Below are positions 49,093 to 61,020 of a stretch of 64,000 nucleotides of DNA, piece after piece (within the stretch, counting starts at the first letter, position 1; the number at the start of each line of letters is the position of its first letter). A program made the position numbers and the translations under genes. A model generated the notes under the pieces. The model saw only the letters and a list, made by a program, of their open reading frames with translations, made no database searches and was not told the origin of the DNA. The DNA is from Acanthornis magna (Eukaryota; Chordata; Aves; Passeriformes; Acanthizidae), in NCBI GenBank assembly GCA_036785705.1, contig JAWUZG010000001.1, positions 3,286,001 to 3,350,000 of the forward strand, given 5' to 3'.

Positions 49093-51190
49093 CTGAAATT
49101 TAGAAAAAGAGAAGTATTTTGAACATTAGAACTCATTTAAAGGCTCAAGTTATATGTGGAAGATGACTTCAAAAGTCCACTGTTACTGTGTACTAAAACT
49201 TCCCATTGGTCGTAATATTTGACTTCTGAATGAAATATTTCCTATTTAGTTAACTTACTCCAAAAGGGTAATAATATCCTGTCAGAAAAGGAGGAAAACA
49301 TTAGAGAATGTTTAAAATCTCAAGAAGCTGTGCAAACTGCTTCAAAACATCCTCAAACTAAATGCGGACCCTACTGAAAAACACACCAAAATCTGAGTAC
49401 CAAACTACAGAGACTTTACAAAACCACAGAACCCAGAGATATGAAGCCCCTGCAGTCTTCTCTGCAGTACTTCCCACTACTGTCAATTAACAGGTTTGAA
49501 ACCATTTTTGAAACAATTTTCAAACAACAGGTTTGAAACAATTTTCTCAGCCTGTAATAAACCTTTATGACTCTCTCCTAATGCTCTGAGGCTGCACTTG
49601 AGCCTGTGAGGCTATAGGTGCCTATATGAAATATGTGAGAAAGCAGAGTCCCTTCCACAAGTACAACCTGGTGTGCTCATCCTCTGTGCAGACAGATCTG
49701 ACAATTCTTACGGGGTTTTTAGTTCATCTTGCAGATTTTCTTGCTGACCTGCTTGCCTTCTGTCCCTTGAAGTGTTCTAGTTCAATATCTCCTTTCTTTC
49801 AGTAGGGCATGCTTCAATGTAATACAATTGTCTATACCACTTCCACAGAAGTGAAAAATAAGTTTTAGCTTTTTTCAGTGTTCTAGTGTCCAATTTAGTC
49901 TTAGATACAAATTTCAATCAGAATGCTTTTAAGAATTGAGCATGGTTCTGATCCAGGAAAAAAAAGAAGGTCTGTTTTTAGAGAAGGATTATTGCAATAT
50001 TTAAGTCATCCAATGCAAAAACCCCAAACTTCCAGCATATACTATTGTTCTCATACATTCATTTTTTGTCTTCCACTAACATGCAAAGCCACTTAATCCT
50101 CCAGAGGATCGTGGTCACTGATGCCAGCCTTCTAAGCCAGTAATTTTTCTAGGAATTTACTAAGGATAGTAAATTAGTTACTGTGCAGTTTGTCATTACT
50201 TTTTGACCTTACACCAACCACACTTAGGGTGATCTGTTATTGTCAAGTTTTGTGAAGCTCCTATTATTTGCAGGAAGGAAGTGCTGAGTACCTTTCAAAA
50301 GAATATTACATTTTATATAACTAGTTGCATATTTCTCCTTGGTTATCATTTTGAGAGCACAAAAGCCATGAATTTAGATCATACCATAGGGGAATTCTAA
50401 TCTGCTTTTCCCTACATAGGGAATTTCAAGGCATGTAAATTAAATGAACAACATATTAAAATAAAAGTTCCTCTTAAAACAGAAGTTGCAACATTTTATG
50501 TGGCTATTAGACATATTCATCCCATTGAATTAAATGATTATTCTTAAAAATTGAATTTGTCCAAGTAGATGAAGTGCTATTAAGGCTCTAATTAACGGTT
50601 AAAAAGTGTAAAATTTACATATAAAATCTTTTAATGAACAAGCTTGTTTTCAAATAAAAATGGAAGATTAGAAAACAACTCCATTTAACAAGTAATGAGC
50701 ACAGTAGTATCCTGTATTTTCTAAGAATGGATATGTACAAGAGATTTAAAGGTTAATATGATGATAACAGTTTTAGATACTCACTAATCAGTATATTTTC
50801 GACTGAGCTGTGCTGCCAGCCCAACATTTTTCTCCTGAAATTACTGTGCTTCCTACAATTTTCTGATTAAATTAATCATTTTCTTCCTCATCATTTGCAC
50901 CATGTGACTCCATAAATTAATGCACAACACATACACACACACTTCTGCTCTCCAAATACTATTATAGTAAGAGTATTCATACTATTTTTATAACATCTAT
51001 TACTTTAGAGTTATGGAGATTCTGTGTATCTATGGTGATTAGAAACACACAAAGAAGTTACAAAAATATTTCTATCATGAGACTAAAATGTTCATAATAA
51101 CAATAGTTACCTATTACCATCATAAAGAGACAACTTTAAGAACAACAGGAATTGTCAAAAATACCTAACTTCCCTTGAACATTTTCTTAC
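49093..51190 (-). other. UPF2: UPF2 intron g/h
   Basis: 2.1 kb of AT-rich sequence with a near-direct repeat of AACAGGTTTGAAAC (about 49488-49540). No coding content recognised. Confidence 0.88.
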
Positions 51191-51374
51191 CCAATTTTAT
51201 TAAGAATTCTCGTTCCAAGTCTTGCACCTGTCTGACAGCTTCTTCCAGAGAATTGCAGAGTTTTATCTTTGGTCTCAGCAGTTCCAGAGTATCACTGATC
51301 ATATAGTCTATGTCTATAGGAAAAGGGTGGTCTTTCGTCCAAACATCCAGACTTTTTTTCCACCACACATACCG
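51191..51374 (-). CDS. UPF2: UPF2 exon g (end of MIF4G-3; about residues 951-1012)
   Basis: It encodes RYVWWKKSLDVWTKDHPFPI, DIDYMISDTLELLRPKIKLC and QVQDLEREFLIKL plus the first base of a Gly codon. 184 bases, with donor G|GTAAGA. It contains the last MIF4G-3 helices and the following helical extension. Confidence 0.98.
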
Positions 51375-51518
51375 CTAGAATACAAAATATTCTAATCAAT
51401 TGTATGCACACCGACATTTATAAACCATTTAAGCTATGAAGTTTAAAATGCCATGTTTGTACAGTAAAAATTGCAAAAGCTTTACCTCACTCTTGTCCTA
51501 TTACAGGCAACTAATTAG

Positions 51519-51585
51519 ATATTCTGGTATCTATCTGGTATAGATATAGATATATCTATTCTGGTATAGATATCTGGTATCTATC
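51519..51585. repeat. Imperfect GATATAGATA/TATC-rich repeat
   Basis: Repeated CTGGTAT(A/C) units interspersed with GATATA and TATCTA, partly self-complementary. It may be a decayed microsatellite. Confidence 0.7.
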
Positions 51586-52146
51586 ACTAAAAACTGTTTG
51601 ATAACACTGGATATGACAAACATTAAGAATATGCTCCTTCAATCGTAACTACTATGAGTATGAAGACTGAGCAAAAAAAGCTCTGGCAAGAAAGTGCCTT
51701 CTCAGGGTAGACTCTTTCTACAAGAGATGAGCACTTAACAACCAGCCAGCTTTCAATTCCCTCCCCAGATATTTTCAAGAAAATGAATTCCCCCCAAGGT
51801 ACATTATGGGGAAAAGGGGGGGAAACATCATAAAAAAAGAAAAATCTTTAGACTGCTGCCAGCTTCAGGTGACTTACCCAGTTTGCTTTACAACAAATTC
51901 ACATATACCTCTTACAGTGATATTGTAAAAAATAAATGCTGATTTTAAGTGAACCTAACAGTAGAACCTGAGAACAAAGGTGCTGCAAAAACTGCATCTG
52001 GAAATGAAGTATGAGGACAGAATCTTACCTAAAAGGTGACATGGTCAAAAGGAGGGCTTGCTGAAATTATTAGGTGTAACAGAAATATAATGATGTCTTC
52101 TCCAAAACATTTTATTTTTGCATTTAAAACTCAGACCATATCATAC

Positions 52147-52252
52147 TGTGAGCAACCTCATCTAGTGGGAGGTGTCCCTGTCCATGGCAGGGCGTTTGAA
52201 CAAGATGATTCTTGAGGTCCCTTCCGACCCATACCATTCTGAGATTCTATAC
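52147..52252 (+). mobile_element. CR1 LINE 3' fragment in UPF2 intron
   Basis: It carries CATCTAGTGGGAGGTGTCCC, CCATGGCAGGGCGTTTGAAC, TTGAGGTCCCTTCCGACCCA and CATTCTGAGATTCTAT, the canonical CR1 3' terminus on the plus strand, antisense to UPF2. Confidence 0.93.
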
Positions 52253-52424
52253 TTCAAAACATCATTTTACACCATGCATGCAGAGGAGGGATTTGATTCC
52301 TGAAGGTTTGAAATACGTCCTTATCACCTTAATTTTTAATACCCTTGTTTTAATATAAATTATAGAGAAAAGCAGAAAAAGAAATTAAATCCAACGAGTT
52401 TTAGCATGAATCCCACGGTTTGCA

Positions 52425-52690
52425 ATTCCCCATTTCAGTGTTTAAACACTCTCATAATGAAATCTTTTCCTCACTTCATTACATCTGTTGAGTCAGAACC
52501 TTCTTTGCTGCAACTTATGCCCATTACCTCTCATCCTTCCACCGTGCATATATGAGAAGTATCTGAGTCCTCTTTCTCTACAAAAGCCATTAGCTGAGGA
52601 CAGCAACCTCAATAATTCTCTCTTCTTCAAGTTCAGCAAACCCACAATGCGAGCACTGAGAGCCTCTTGAACATTCTGGTATAACTCAAC
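52425..52690 (-). mobile_element. Diverged CR1 internal fragment in UPF2 intron
   Basis: The segments TTTGCTGCAACTTATGCCCA and CCTCTCATCC, then a distant match around GCAACCTCAATAATTCTCTC and TTCTTCAAGTTCAGCAAACC, follow the order of the reverse-complemented CR1 consensus upstream of its 3' end. More diverged than the neighbouring copy, with uncertain ends. Confidence 0.5.
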
Positions 52691-52837
52691 ATACACATCA
52701 CTTGAAAATAAAACTGCTACCAGACAGACAAGATTCTAAAAACTATAGTGCTAGAGCACAATGAGAGAAATATGTACCAGACTGACTTACATTAGCTTGC
52801 TAAAGAATTCTACAGAACTGTATAAAATTTAGAATAC

Positions 52838-53113
52838 CTGAAAATATACAAGGAAGCAATCAAGTTTTCGTTTGCTGGATCCCCTGTCAAAATACTGCCC
52901 ACAGGTATCAAGGATAGTACAGACAAGTCTGATTCTGAAAAGATGCTCTGGAGGGTCCAGTGGACTAGGACTGCCATCAGGGTTCACACCAAACGAGGTG
53001 AAGGAATACAGAGTTCTAAATATTACAGCTGACTCCACCATTCGATAATTGTAAAGCTCCCCCAAAAACTTGGCACTGCTGATCCGCCGTTGGTTAAACT
53101 TTGGTTGATTAAC
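52838..53113 (-). CDS. UPF2: UPF2 exon f (MIF4G-3; about residues 859-950)
   Basis: It encodes VNQPKFNQRRISSAKFLGEL, NYRMVESAVIFRTLYSFTSF, the loop GVNPDGSPSPLDPPEHLFR and DCFLVYFQ, 92 codons in phase 0, ending CAG|GTATTC. It is the largest exon here and the core of the UPF3B-binding domain. Confidence 0.98.
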
Positions 53114-53724
53114 CTTTATCAAAAAAGAACAAGAAAATTCACTCTACCATGCAGACAAAAGAGAACATTAAAAAAACCAAACCCAACCAACCTTTTACAA
53201 AGAAAAAAGGTGTAAAAAAAATTAATACAATTTCTTATAAGAAAGATGGTTATTTATGGCTACATATGTTACCTGAAAGTAAACATTAAAAAGCAGTTAT
53301 GAAAGCTGATCAGCTTGTATTAAAAGTTCCAATACCTTTAGCATATACTCCATATTAAATCTATGATGACTTTTCATCACCCAGAGAATTCTTGTAATTA
53401 TAACATCTATTAAAATATGGACTAATCTTCAAAGTTACTTGAAGTTGCATAAATCTGTCTACACTGTAAAAGAATAAATTCTATGCCCTTACTATGATAA
53501 GGGGACCAAAACAACTGTCTTAAGTAATCTTGTTAGTTTGGTTTTGTTGGGGTTTTTTGAGAGGGGTATTCTATTAATTTAAATAAACCTATATAAAGCA
53601 AATAACTGAGGGAGAGACATCATCAGGCAAAAAAAAAAAAAAAAAAAAAAAAATCAATATTATTTTAGTTTTCCTTTCAACACAAGTAGATGAGTATAGC
53701 TTAGCAAGAATACTGATTGTTTAC
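53114..53724 (-). other. UPF2: UPF2 intron e/f
   Basis: 611 bases, donor GTAAAC and acceptor GATAAAG. It contains a 25-base A run (T run in transcript sense) at 53629-53653. Confidence 0.9.
53629..53653. repeat. A25 homopolymer
   Basis: An uninterrupted run of A on the plus strand, a poly-U tract in UPF2 pre-mRNA about 70-95 bases past the exon e donor. Confidence 0.95.
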
Positions 53725-53928
53725 CTCCATTCCTAGTCGAATATCCTCTAGCACTCCATCCACAACATGAATTCCAACATCTTCCTGGTAAAGGACCAAC
53801 CCTGCTAAGAGGTTGGCTACACAGTGAATACTATTATATTTCACATTCCAGATGTTGATCATACAGCATATAACATAGTCTTTAACTTCTGCATCCTGCC
53901 AAGGCAGCTTGCGCATCTGTCTCAGGAC
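53725..53928 (-). CDS. UPF2: UPF2 exon e (MIF4G-3; about residues 791-858)
   Basis: It encodes VLRQMRKLPWQDAEVKDYVI, CCMINIWNVKYNSIHCVANL and LEDIRLGME, 68 codons in phase 0. It forms the first helices of MIF4G-3, the domain that holds UPF3B in human UPF2. Ala replaces the Gln I recall for human UPF2 in WQDQEVK. Confidence 0.98.
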
Positions 53929-54442
53929 CTAAACCAAATTTTAAGACAAGCTTCACATTTTAGCAGGTAAAATATCGAGGTGCTCCCTGTCATCCCCCAT
54001 CTCTCTTGGTTGGGATGATATCCCTGTAAGCACCTGCGAACAACCTCGTTGTCCTATAAACAACATCCTCCAGACCTGCAGTGGCTAAGGAAAACTTCAT
54101 GTACATAACCCAACTGCTGTCGTCGAGCTACTAATCTGTTCCACAATTTCCTTGCTCTTACAGTCTGTATTTAACTGAAGCCTTTTGTCTCTTACTCTCC
54201 CAACACAATGATTCTCATCTCACTCTCCCCTTGTTCAGCACTTGATGCTGTTGAGAACACAGGTCCACAACTGGAGCTTCTATGTGTTCCAATATAAGAA
54301 ATGAAACCATCTTAATCAGGGATATAAAAACGACCCCTCTTCCTTTCAACTGAAAAAGCCATAACCCTCCCCAAACCTTTTTGAAGTTAACTACTACACC
54401 ATTTTCAGTAAAAACTGTATTAAAGATTTTGAAAGGATTTAC
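53929..54442 (-). other. UPF2: UPF2 intron d/e
   Basis: 514 bases, donor GTAAAT and acceptor TTTAG. No element recognised. Confidence 0.9.
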
Positions 54443-54628
54443 CTTCTCTGTGGTGACCTTGGAGAGGTCCTTGTAAAGAAGCTTACGGATATATTCCTGC
54501 AAAGGAGGACGTTTTTTCTTCACAGTTTTTTCAGCTGGGGGGGGATTACAGTAGTAATAGGCATTTTCTACCATTGTAACATAGCGTGCATCAAGATGCA
54601 TTGCTTGTTTTTTCCTCATCATTTGTTC
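54443..54628 (-). CDS. UPF2: UPF2 exon d (linker into MIF4G-3; about residues 729-790)
   Basis: It encodes EQMMRKKQAMHLDARYVTMV, NAYYYCNPPPAEKTVKKKRP and LYKDLSKVTTEK, 62 codons in phase 0, ending at GAGAAG|GTAAAT. It spans the end of MIF4G-2, the basic linker and the start of MIF4G-3. Confidence 0.98.
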
Positions 54629-57600
54629 CTGGAAATAAATGCAAATGACCAGTCAGAGATGCTGACATACTATATTTTCAAGCCAAAGGCTTTTAGAGTT
54701 ACATTTGAGATACAGTAAACATGAAAGGTTGCAGAAAAGTAAGTTAAAAGCTTGGGTAGAGAGAAAAAAGGACAGAGTACATATATATGGTTCTGTGTTG
54801 CTCCTTCCATGGTCATTTTTCTTTATGATCCCTATTTTTATAATGGTTCACCTGTGGTAAAAAAGGTTTTGGAAAGTATTTAAAACTTAATTCAAAATCT
54901 AAATGCTACCGTTCAGATAAATGGTTGATAAGATTGCTAGCAACTCTGTTCAAAACATTAATTAACTAGATTTCATTTAACTAAAAAGTAGCTGAAACAC
55001 TGATGTCTTGGCACAAACACAGTGAACCTTCATAGGCCTGGCAATCTACTTTTTACATCAGTATGTAACTCCAGAGAGTTTTTGATGGTTTCATATGAAT
55101 TTCCAAAGGTTTAGACAACAGAATTTTCCTTATTCCATGCTCCATTGCTGCTATTTACCCAAGCAGAACCGACTGCAAGAGAAACAGTCATCTACCATAA
55201 AGCAATACTTCAGGAAAAATCAGACAAGTAAGAGTCAACACTAATTACTGTGCTTAATTGTTAGGATTGCCCTGATTTTCCTCACTGAATACAATCTCTT
55301 CTCCATACTTCATTTTAGATATGTAAGTTAAGGTTTATTTTGTGGGGTTTAAAATTTTATTTCATCTAAAAATTCTGTACAAGAAATAAAATAGCAGTTC
55401 TAAGTGGCTGATTTTTACAGTTGAGGATGAGCTTAATTCCATTATTAAGTACTTTTTAATATGCATCTGTGTATTAATATGTATATGGGTGGAATGCTCC
55501 AAGTGATCCTATATATTCTAAATCACTCTTATGGTGGTTCACCAGGAAACTGGACTTCTGTAAACTTTATTATTTACTAGAGGTTGGCTACACAGTAATT
55601 TACAACTTTAAACAGATAAACAAAATTAATATGTAAGTACTCTTTTGTTCCCACACATATGTTAGTATATGCATTCATGCAGTACAGTTAACCAACCAAG
55701 AGTTTAAACCTTCTTTGATTATTGGAGAAGAAGCACTATTTTTCATGCTGGTGGCCTTTCCAGTAAACCTGAATAATTTCAAATTTCTTTTACAAGGCAG
55801 TGATTCAGTTCAGCTGAAATGTCAATGTACTCCAACAGCTGCTTAACCTTGAGTTTCAGGGCTAATTCAATGAGGAAGAGTAGCATTGTGTAACATAGTA
55901 ACCCAACAAATAATATAATTTTCCTCCTGGATTTTAGTCATCTATCACCAGGAAGGTCTCCATCTGACACCAACCCTAAGGCATTTCATTCTTAACCTTT
56001 TCCACGACACAAATCGTCTTTCCTTTGACTCCCTGAGACTGTTCCTTTCCAAATGGGAAATTTCTGTCAAGTAGCAGCACATTTTCCTACAGGCACCTAA
56101 CAGATGCACAGCACTTAACGACTGAGTACATAAATTGTTTTATGTGGGGAAAAACCACTTAGAGTAGAAAATTCCCAAATCTTACCATGTCATATGTTAA
56201 TGTTACCTTTGAAAATTTTTCACCTTTTCTAGATATATTAGGAGAAAATACACCTTTGCTACCTTAAAAGCATTTATCATGCTATATTATAACCTGAAAA
56301 ATGAAGTGGGGCAAAGTGAAGCATATCAGAGAAAATGGCAGAAAGGCTTGCAAATAACATTTTAAAACCCCTAAACCCACATAATTTGTATATTTTCCTG
56401 TTTGAAAAAGTTGTACATTATACTGTAAATAATAGCTTATAATTGAAATGTTTCTTCCCAGAAGAGACAATATGCACTACCCAAAGTCTCAAAATCACTA
56501 ATTTATTGGTTTCGGAGCAGTCCTGAGTATGAATTCTAACTGTAGGTGGACTGTATTAGTCTTAATTTCTACTCTATTAAAAATGTTCAGCATTTCACAA
56601 AACTGTGTTTCAGTCACTTTTCAGATGGACAGGCAGGAAAGAGAAATCATAACACCACACTTGTTTGTAGTAACAAAAACCTTGACACAAGTCAGCAGAA
56701 AAAAGCAAGATCTGCCGTCTAAAGTGCTTTAAGCTCATCAACTATTTTGGGTCTTCATTTTACTAGGCTAAAATGAAGAACTACACAGGTAAAGCTTTAC
56801 ATTTGATGACCAGGTTTCTGTTTTTCCTTTGATAAAAACAGACCACAAACAACATTAAAGTATGCAGATGAAAATATTAAAACTGTCTGGGATTTTCTCC
56901 TTTGCGAGTAATAAAATCTCTCTGCATGTAGCACATATTGCAGATGCATTTCAAAAGAAAATCTGGTGACCACTAGGAAGAAAAAGAAAGAAGTAACTAA
57001 TCAAAACTAAGCATCATGAAAACTCCAATTCAGGAAAGCATTTCAGCAGGACTGACATTTAAACAACAGATTACAGTAAGATACTGAAACTGTTCCACTC
57101 CTCCTTCCCTTTATTGCCTGCACTGCTCTGCCCTGCTACTCATTCCGACAGTTCAAAATGAAAAATTTTCATTTCCTGAAGCCTATTATTGTTACAGTGA
57201 ATTAATACAGTCTACATGAACTGCGTTTACTTTGCCACAGCCTCTGCCTGTACAAACATCTCCCACAGTTTTAACACCGCCTATAAAAGGAGTCACACCA
57301 AGAAAGAAGCTACCACGTAGCTTAAGTTCTGTATATTTATCAACACAAGTGATCTCGCCCTAAAGCTTAAGACCATTGCCTAAGTTAAATGTTTGAAAGT
57401 GCATCAGGAGGCTTTTAATACCAAAATTTCAAATATTCTTTTAGCAAGACCACAACAGCATAATATAAGGTTTTGACATTTTAACTTGGTTATGTTACAT
57501 AAACATAGATTAAATTGAAGCTGATCTTCCTTTCAAAGCTCCAATTCAAATAATCAAATTCAAATAATTCATTTATCAACAGACCAATCCTAAAGCCAAT

Positions 57601-59556
57601 ATAATTTTACATTAGTATTTTGAATTACATAAAGGACACTGAATTTCAAAGATCTGCCCAGAAGATAATTACCGGAAATTAACATTATCCCAGTAAAAGA
57701 AGAATACCTAAATAATTTGCAGAACATAAAGTAGTTCCACCAAACCAGGATATGATCATTAAATGCTTCTCTAGAATAAGTTACTTAGCGCCACGAAGTT
57801 TGCAACTCTCTTATAGAACACTTCTCAATAATTAATTTTCCCTTAATTACTTTTAAAATCCATTCTTAACTATGACTTTCTTCCACACTAGGACAAAGCC
57901 ACATTGTCTTTAATAGGAGACATGCAGCCATTTGGAATCTCATTACAAAATATATCGTCAGCAGTACAGATTAAGACCAATAATTATTTGGAGGATCAAC
58001 AGGCCTTAATTCTACCCATAAGAGTCATTGAGAAGATCAGCTTTACAACTGCTTATATTTTTTACCACAAGATTGTAATCAGCTTGCTTTGGGAGAAGTA
58101 TTTTCCACAGTTCACACTAACTTGTACCATAAGACTATGATCCAATTTGTATAAGATTATTTAAGTCAAAATTAATCTCTGTAGTTTTTTAGGGGAATGT
58201 TAGAAGATGCAGCTGTTAAGATGGATGCAGAATACAAATCTATTTAGCCTATTTTGCATCTTAATAAATAGATATTCCAAACTTATTTGCCATCTTCCAT
58301 CTTCTCCTGGTTCCTCAATGCACGAGGAAAGACTACTTATCCAAAACCTTGTGAGGCTTTAAGCCTCAGTAATTCAAGCAGTGCTTGTGGTTTGTCTTGC
58401 ACTTCACAGTTAAGCCATGCTTAGCATTCATCCAGCAGATTCCAGCAATCCAGCTAACAATCAGCATTTTTCTAGTGCATAACACTAAAAGCAGTCAGTT
58501 ACAAACACCACATCTGGTAAAAGTATTTAATTTTTCCTGACTTCTAAAATTTTTATTAATTACAATAAAGTGATAGCAACAAGTGAAATGTCTTTTAATG
58601 ATAATGGAACAGTGTTTTCAGGAGAAAAATACTTGATTATGGAAAGGAATCTACTTAACAGCAGAACACATCAGCTGGCAAACCTTTAGAAAATTGAGAT
58701 TCGAAACCTTTCAAGATACAAAGTACACTGCTACAAAAAGTGAGAGCCAAGGAGCTGGCAGTTAATTTGCCCATCTCTTTCCTCTCATGACTGTACCACC
58801 TCAACAGATGTTCTGAGATTCAAAGAGGTTCAGAAAGAAACAGTATTTTATGGAAAAGAAATCGTATAACAATATAACAAAGTATGCAACTGCTTCTCCA
58901 TTAACTATAGCACGAGAGACTACTGGTTTAAGAAAACGTGAACCTATCTTTGCAGGTCTTCTTCAACCATGTCAACCAAGAGAGACATGGCTGTCTCTCT
59001 TGCCTTGGACACAGAGTTTTACAATTGTCTCTCTAACCAGTACACACATTATTCAGTTCTTGCTATTTTTAAGTCTTTGCCAGTACTTCTCCAGACTTAC
59101 AGATCCCAATTCCAATCTTACCGTAATTCCCAATCTATATTTCTAAAACTGCTTTCCCTAGAGTCTTCATTTTTTTTTTTCTTCAAATTTAGGAGATCAT
59201 TACACAGGGCATAGAAACCACCTCTTCCACAACTGTCTTCACCTCCAGTTGAAAACATGTCTGGTTCCATTCACTATTTCCCCCCTCAAACGGTATCTCA
59301 GTCATGTTCAGGTACAGCTACAGTACTCTCTCAACCTCATCCCCTGGGTTTGCCCTATCTCTGAATTACTAGCAGTTCAAAAGCAATAGCTTTTTACTTC
59401 AGAAATTTAATTATTTTCTTTACATTTTCTTTCAAGTCATGAAGAGATTTTTAGGTCAACTGGACTTCTCCAGAATGGTTTAAAAAATTGCTTTAAAGTA
59501 ATTGCTTTAAGTCAGGGCATGACACCCTCCCCAAAAGAAAACAAGTTTTCTCTTAC
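54629..59556 (-). other. UPF2: UPF2 intron c/d
   Basis: 4.9 kb of AT-rich sequence, GTAAGA to TTTCCAG. No gene or repeat family was recognised apart from small direct repeats near 57540-57570. The short frames here do not resemble known proteins. Confidence 0.85.
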
Positions 59557-59673
59557 CAAAAGAACGCTGGTTCTTAAGTGAGATTCTGGTGATCTGAAGA
59601 GGAATCTTCCACAGGTTTCCAGCAAGGTACACGCCATTTCAATATGGTGATGAGAGAAGTCTGACAGAAGCAT
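59557..59673 (-). CDS. UPF2: UPF2 exon c (MIF4G-2; about residues 690-728)
   Basis: It encodes MLLSDFSHHHIEMACTLLET to HLRTSVLL, 39 codons, phase 0 at both ends, bounded by acceptor CACCAG and donor GTAAGA. It forms C-terminal helices of MIF4G-2. Confidence 0.97.
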
Positions 59674-60906
59674 CTGGTGTGGATTTATATAAAAGCACAG
59701 CTTGTTAAACATTGTTTCCAGTTGCAGAAAACTTTAAGTTATATCTACCAGATTGGGAACTATGATGGTATTCTAAATTCTTTATGGAAAAATTACAAAT
59801 TGATTTCACTGATCAGATGTTAGGATTGGTGAGGACCTGACACAGGTTGCCCAAACAAGTTGTAGATACCCCATCCTTGGAAGTGCTCAAGGCCAGGCTG
59901 GATGGAGCTCTGAGCAACCTGCTCTAGGAGGAAGGTGTCCCTATCCTTTAAGGTCCCACCCAACTCAAACAATTCTATGAACATTCAAAAGATTAATCTC
60001 ATTTTAAAATTCTTATAAGAACACTCTGCAGACCCCAATTTTAGGCTTCAGAAGAACAGGATGCTTCAAAAGATCAGCACAAAAACCCCACCCAAACTAC
60101 CAAAAAATACTGCACAAGGGCACAGTAACCTAACTGAACATACCTAACTGAAATGTTTTAAGTTAAGCAATAATTTTAATTAATACAGCTTTGCATTTTA
60201 CATTATTTTATAGACAAGAGAAGAGAAATGATGAGTGATTTAAATTTTTTTAGGAATTCAGCTTTGATATCTAACGTCAATGAATAGAAACTATTCACAC
60301 AGAAAGTGATCTTAAGCTGTGAGTCTCAAGCACCCTTTATTAAAGGCATTTTTTTTAAAACCTATTTTTAATTTGGGACTTGACATCAAAGTTTGAATGT
60401 TCATCAGCATGCAAAGTGAGATGATGTGCCTAGAGATTAATGCTTTCCCCAAAGATGTTTTGTTCCTCAACAAACAAAAGCACCTGCTAAAATGGCATAA
60501 AAGCCTCTCCTTAGACCACTGAAAAGCTTTTTGCCTCTCGTCCCTCTCTCTGTTATTTTCTCTGCAAAAATATTAATTGAAATCAACATCATGAAAGTTT
60601 TGCCATGTACAGAGATCAATAAGCAGCTATGTCTGCCATACTTACAAAGAAAATGATTAGCAGTTTGGTTATGTCCAAATGTAGAAGTTTATTTTAATAT
60701 ATTCCTCCCATTGGAAGAGGTAAAACAATCTAACTTCTGTAACAGCTATGAAAGTGTCCTCATACACCGTAACAACAGACACCAGGGTTTAACAAAACAT
60801 CCCATGAAATGAATTCAGCTAACAACAGCAGCAGGTAAGTGAAGAGGAATAGGATGGGGACACATTATCAGCATATGCAGAAGTACAGGACTATCACAAC
60901 ACCAAC
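59674..60906 (-). other. UPF2: UPF2 intron b/c
   Basis: 1233 bases, containing a CR1 3' end (59830-59985) in the opposite orientation to the gene. No coding content recognised. Confidence 0.9.
59830..59985 (+). mobile_element. CR1 LINE 3' fragment in UPF2 intron
   Basis: The plus strand carries ACAGGTTGCCCAAACAAG, ACCCCATCCTTGGAAGTG, CAAGGCCAGGCTGGATGG, GAGCAACCTGCTCTAGGAGG and AAGGTCCCACCCAACTC, then AATTCTATGAA. This is the standard order of the CR1 3' end. Diverged and non-coding. Confidence 0.92.
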
Positions 60907-61020
60907 CTTTAAACAGTGGAGAGTATCGTTTTTGGAGAACATCTTAAACTTGGTAAGCTCACCAATAAATCTCACAGTTTTATTCTTCGTTTCGATGTTG
61001 ATCTGGTCCTTTTTTCTTAC
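60907..61020 (-). CDS. UPF2: UPF2 exon b (MIF4G-2; about residues 652-689)
   Basis: It encodes VRKKDQINIETKNKTVRF to NDTLHCLK, 38 codons, phase 0 at both ends. Its first six bases are GTAAGA, so the acceptor AG is directly followed by a consensus-like donor. The real donor at the exon end is G|GTTGGT, a weaker match. Confidence 0.96.

Larger units (their letters stand above)
51375..52837 (-). other. UPF2: UPF2 intron f/g
   Basis: 1463 bases containing two CR1-derived segments in opposite orientations and a TATC-rich imperfect repeat. No coding content recognised. Confidence 0.9.

Noticed and set aside
53629..53653. A25 as the tail of a plus-strand processed pseudogene
   Set aside because: No coding-like sequence, polyadenylation hexamer or target-site duplication lies upstream of it; a simple homopolymer is sufficient.
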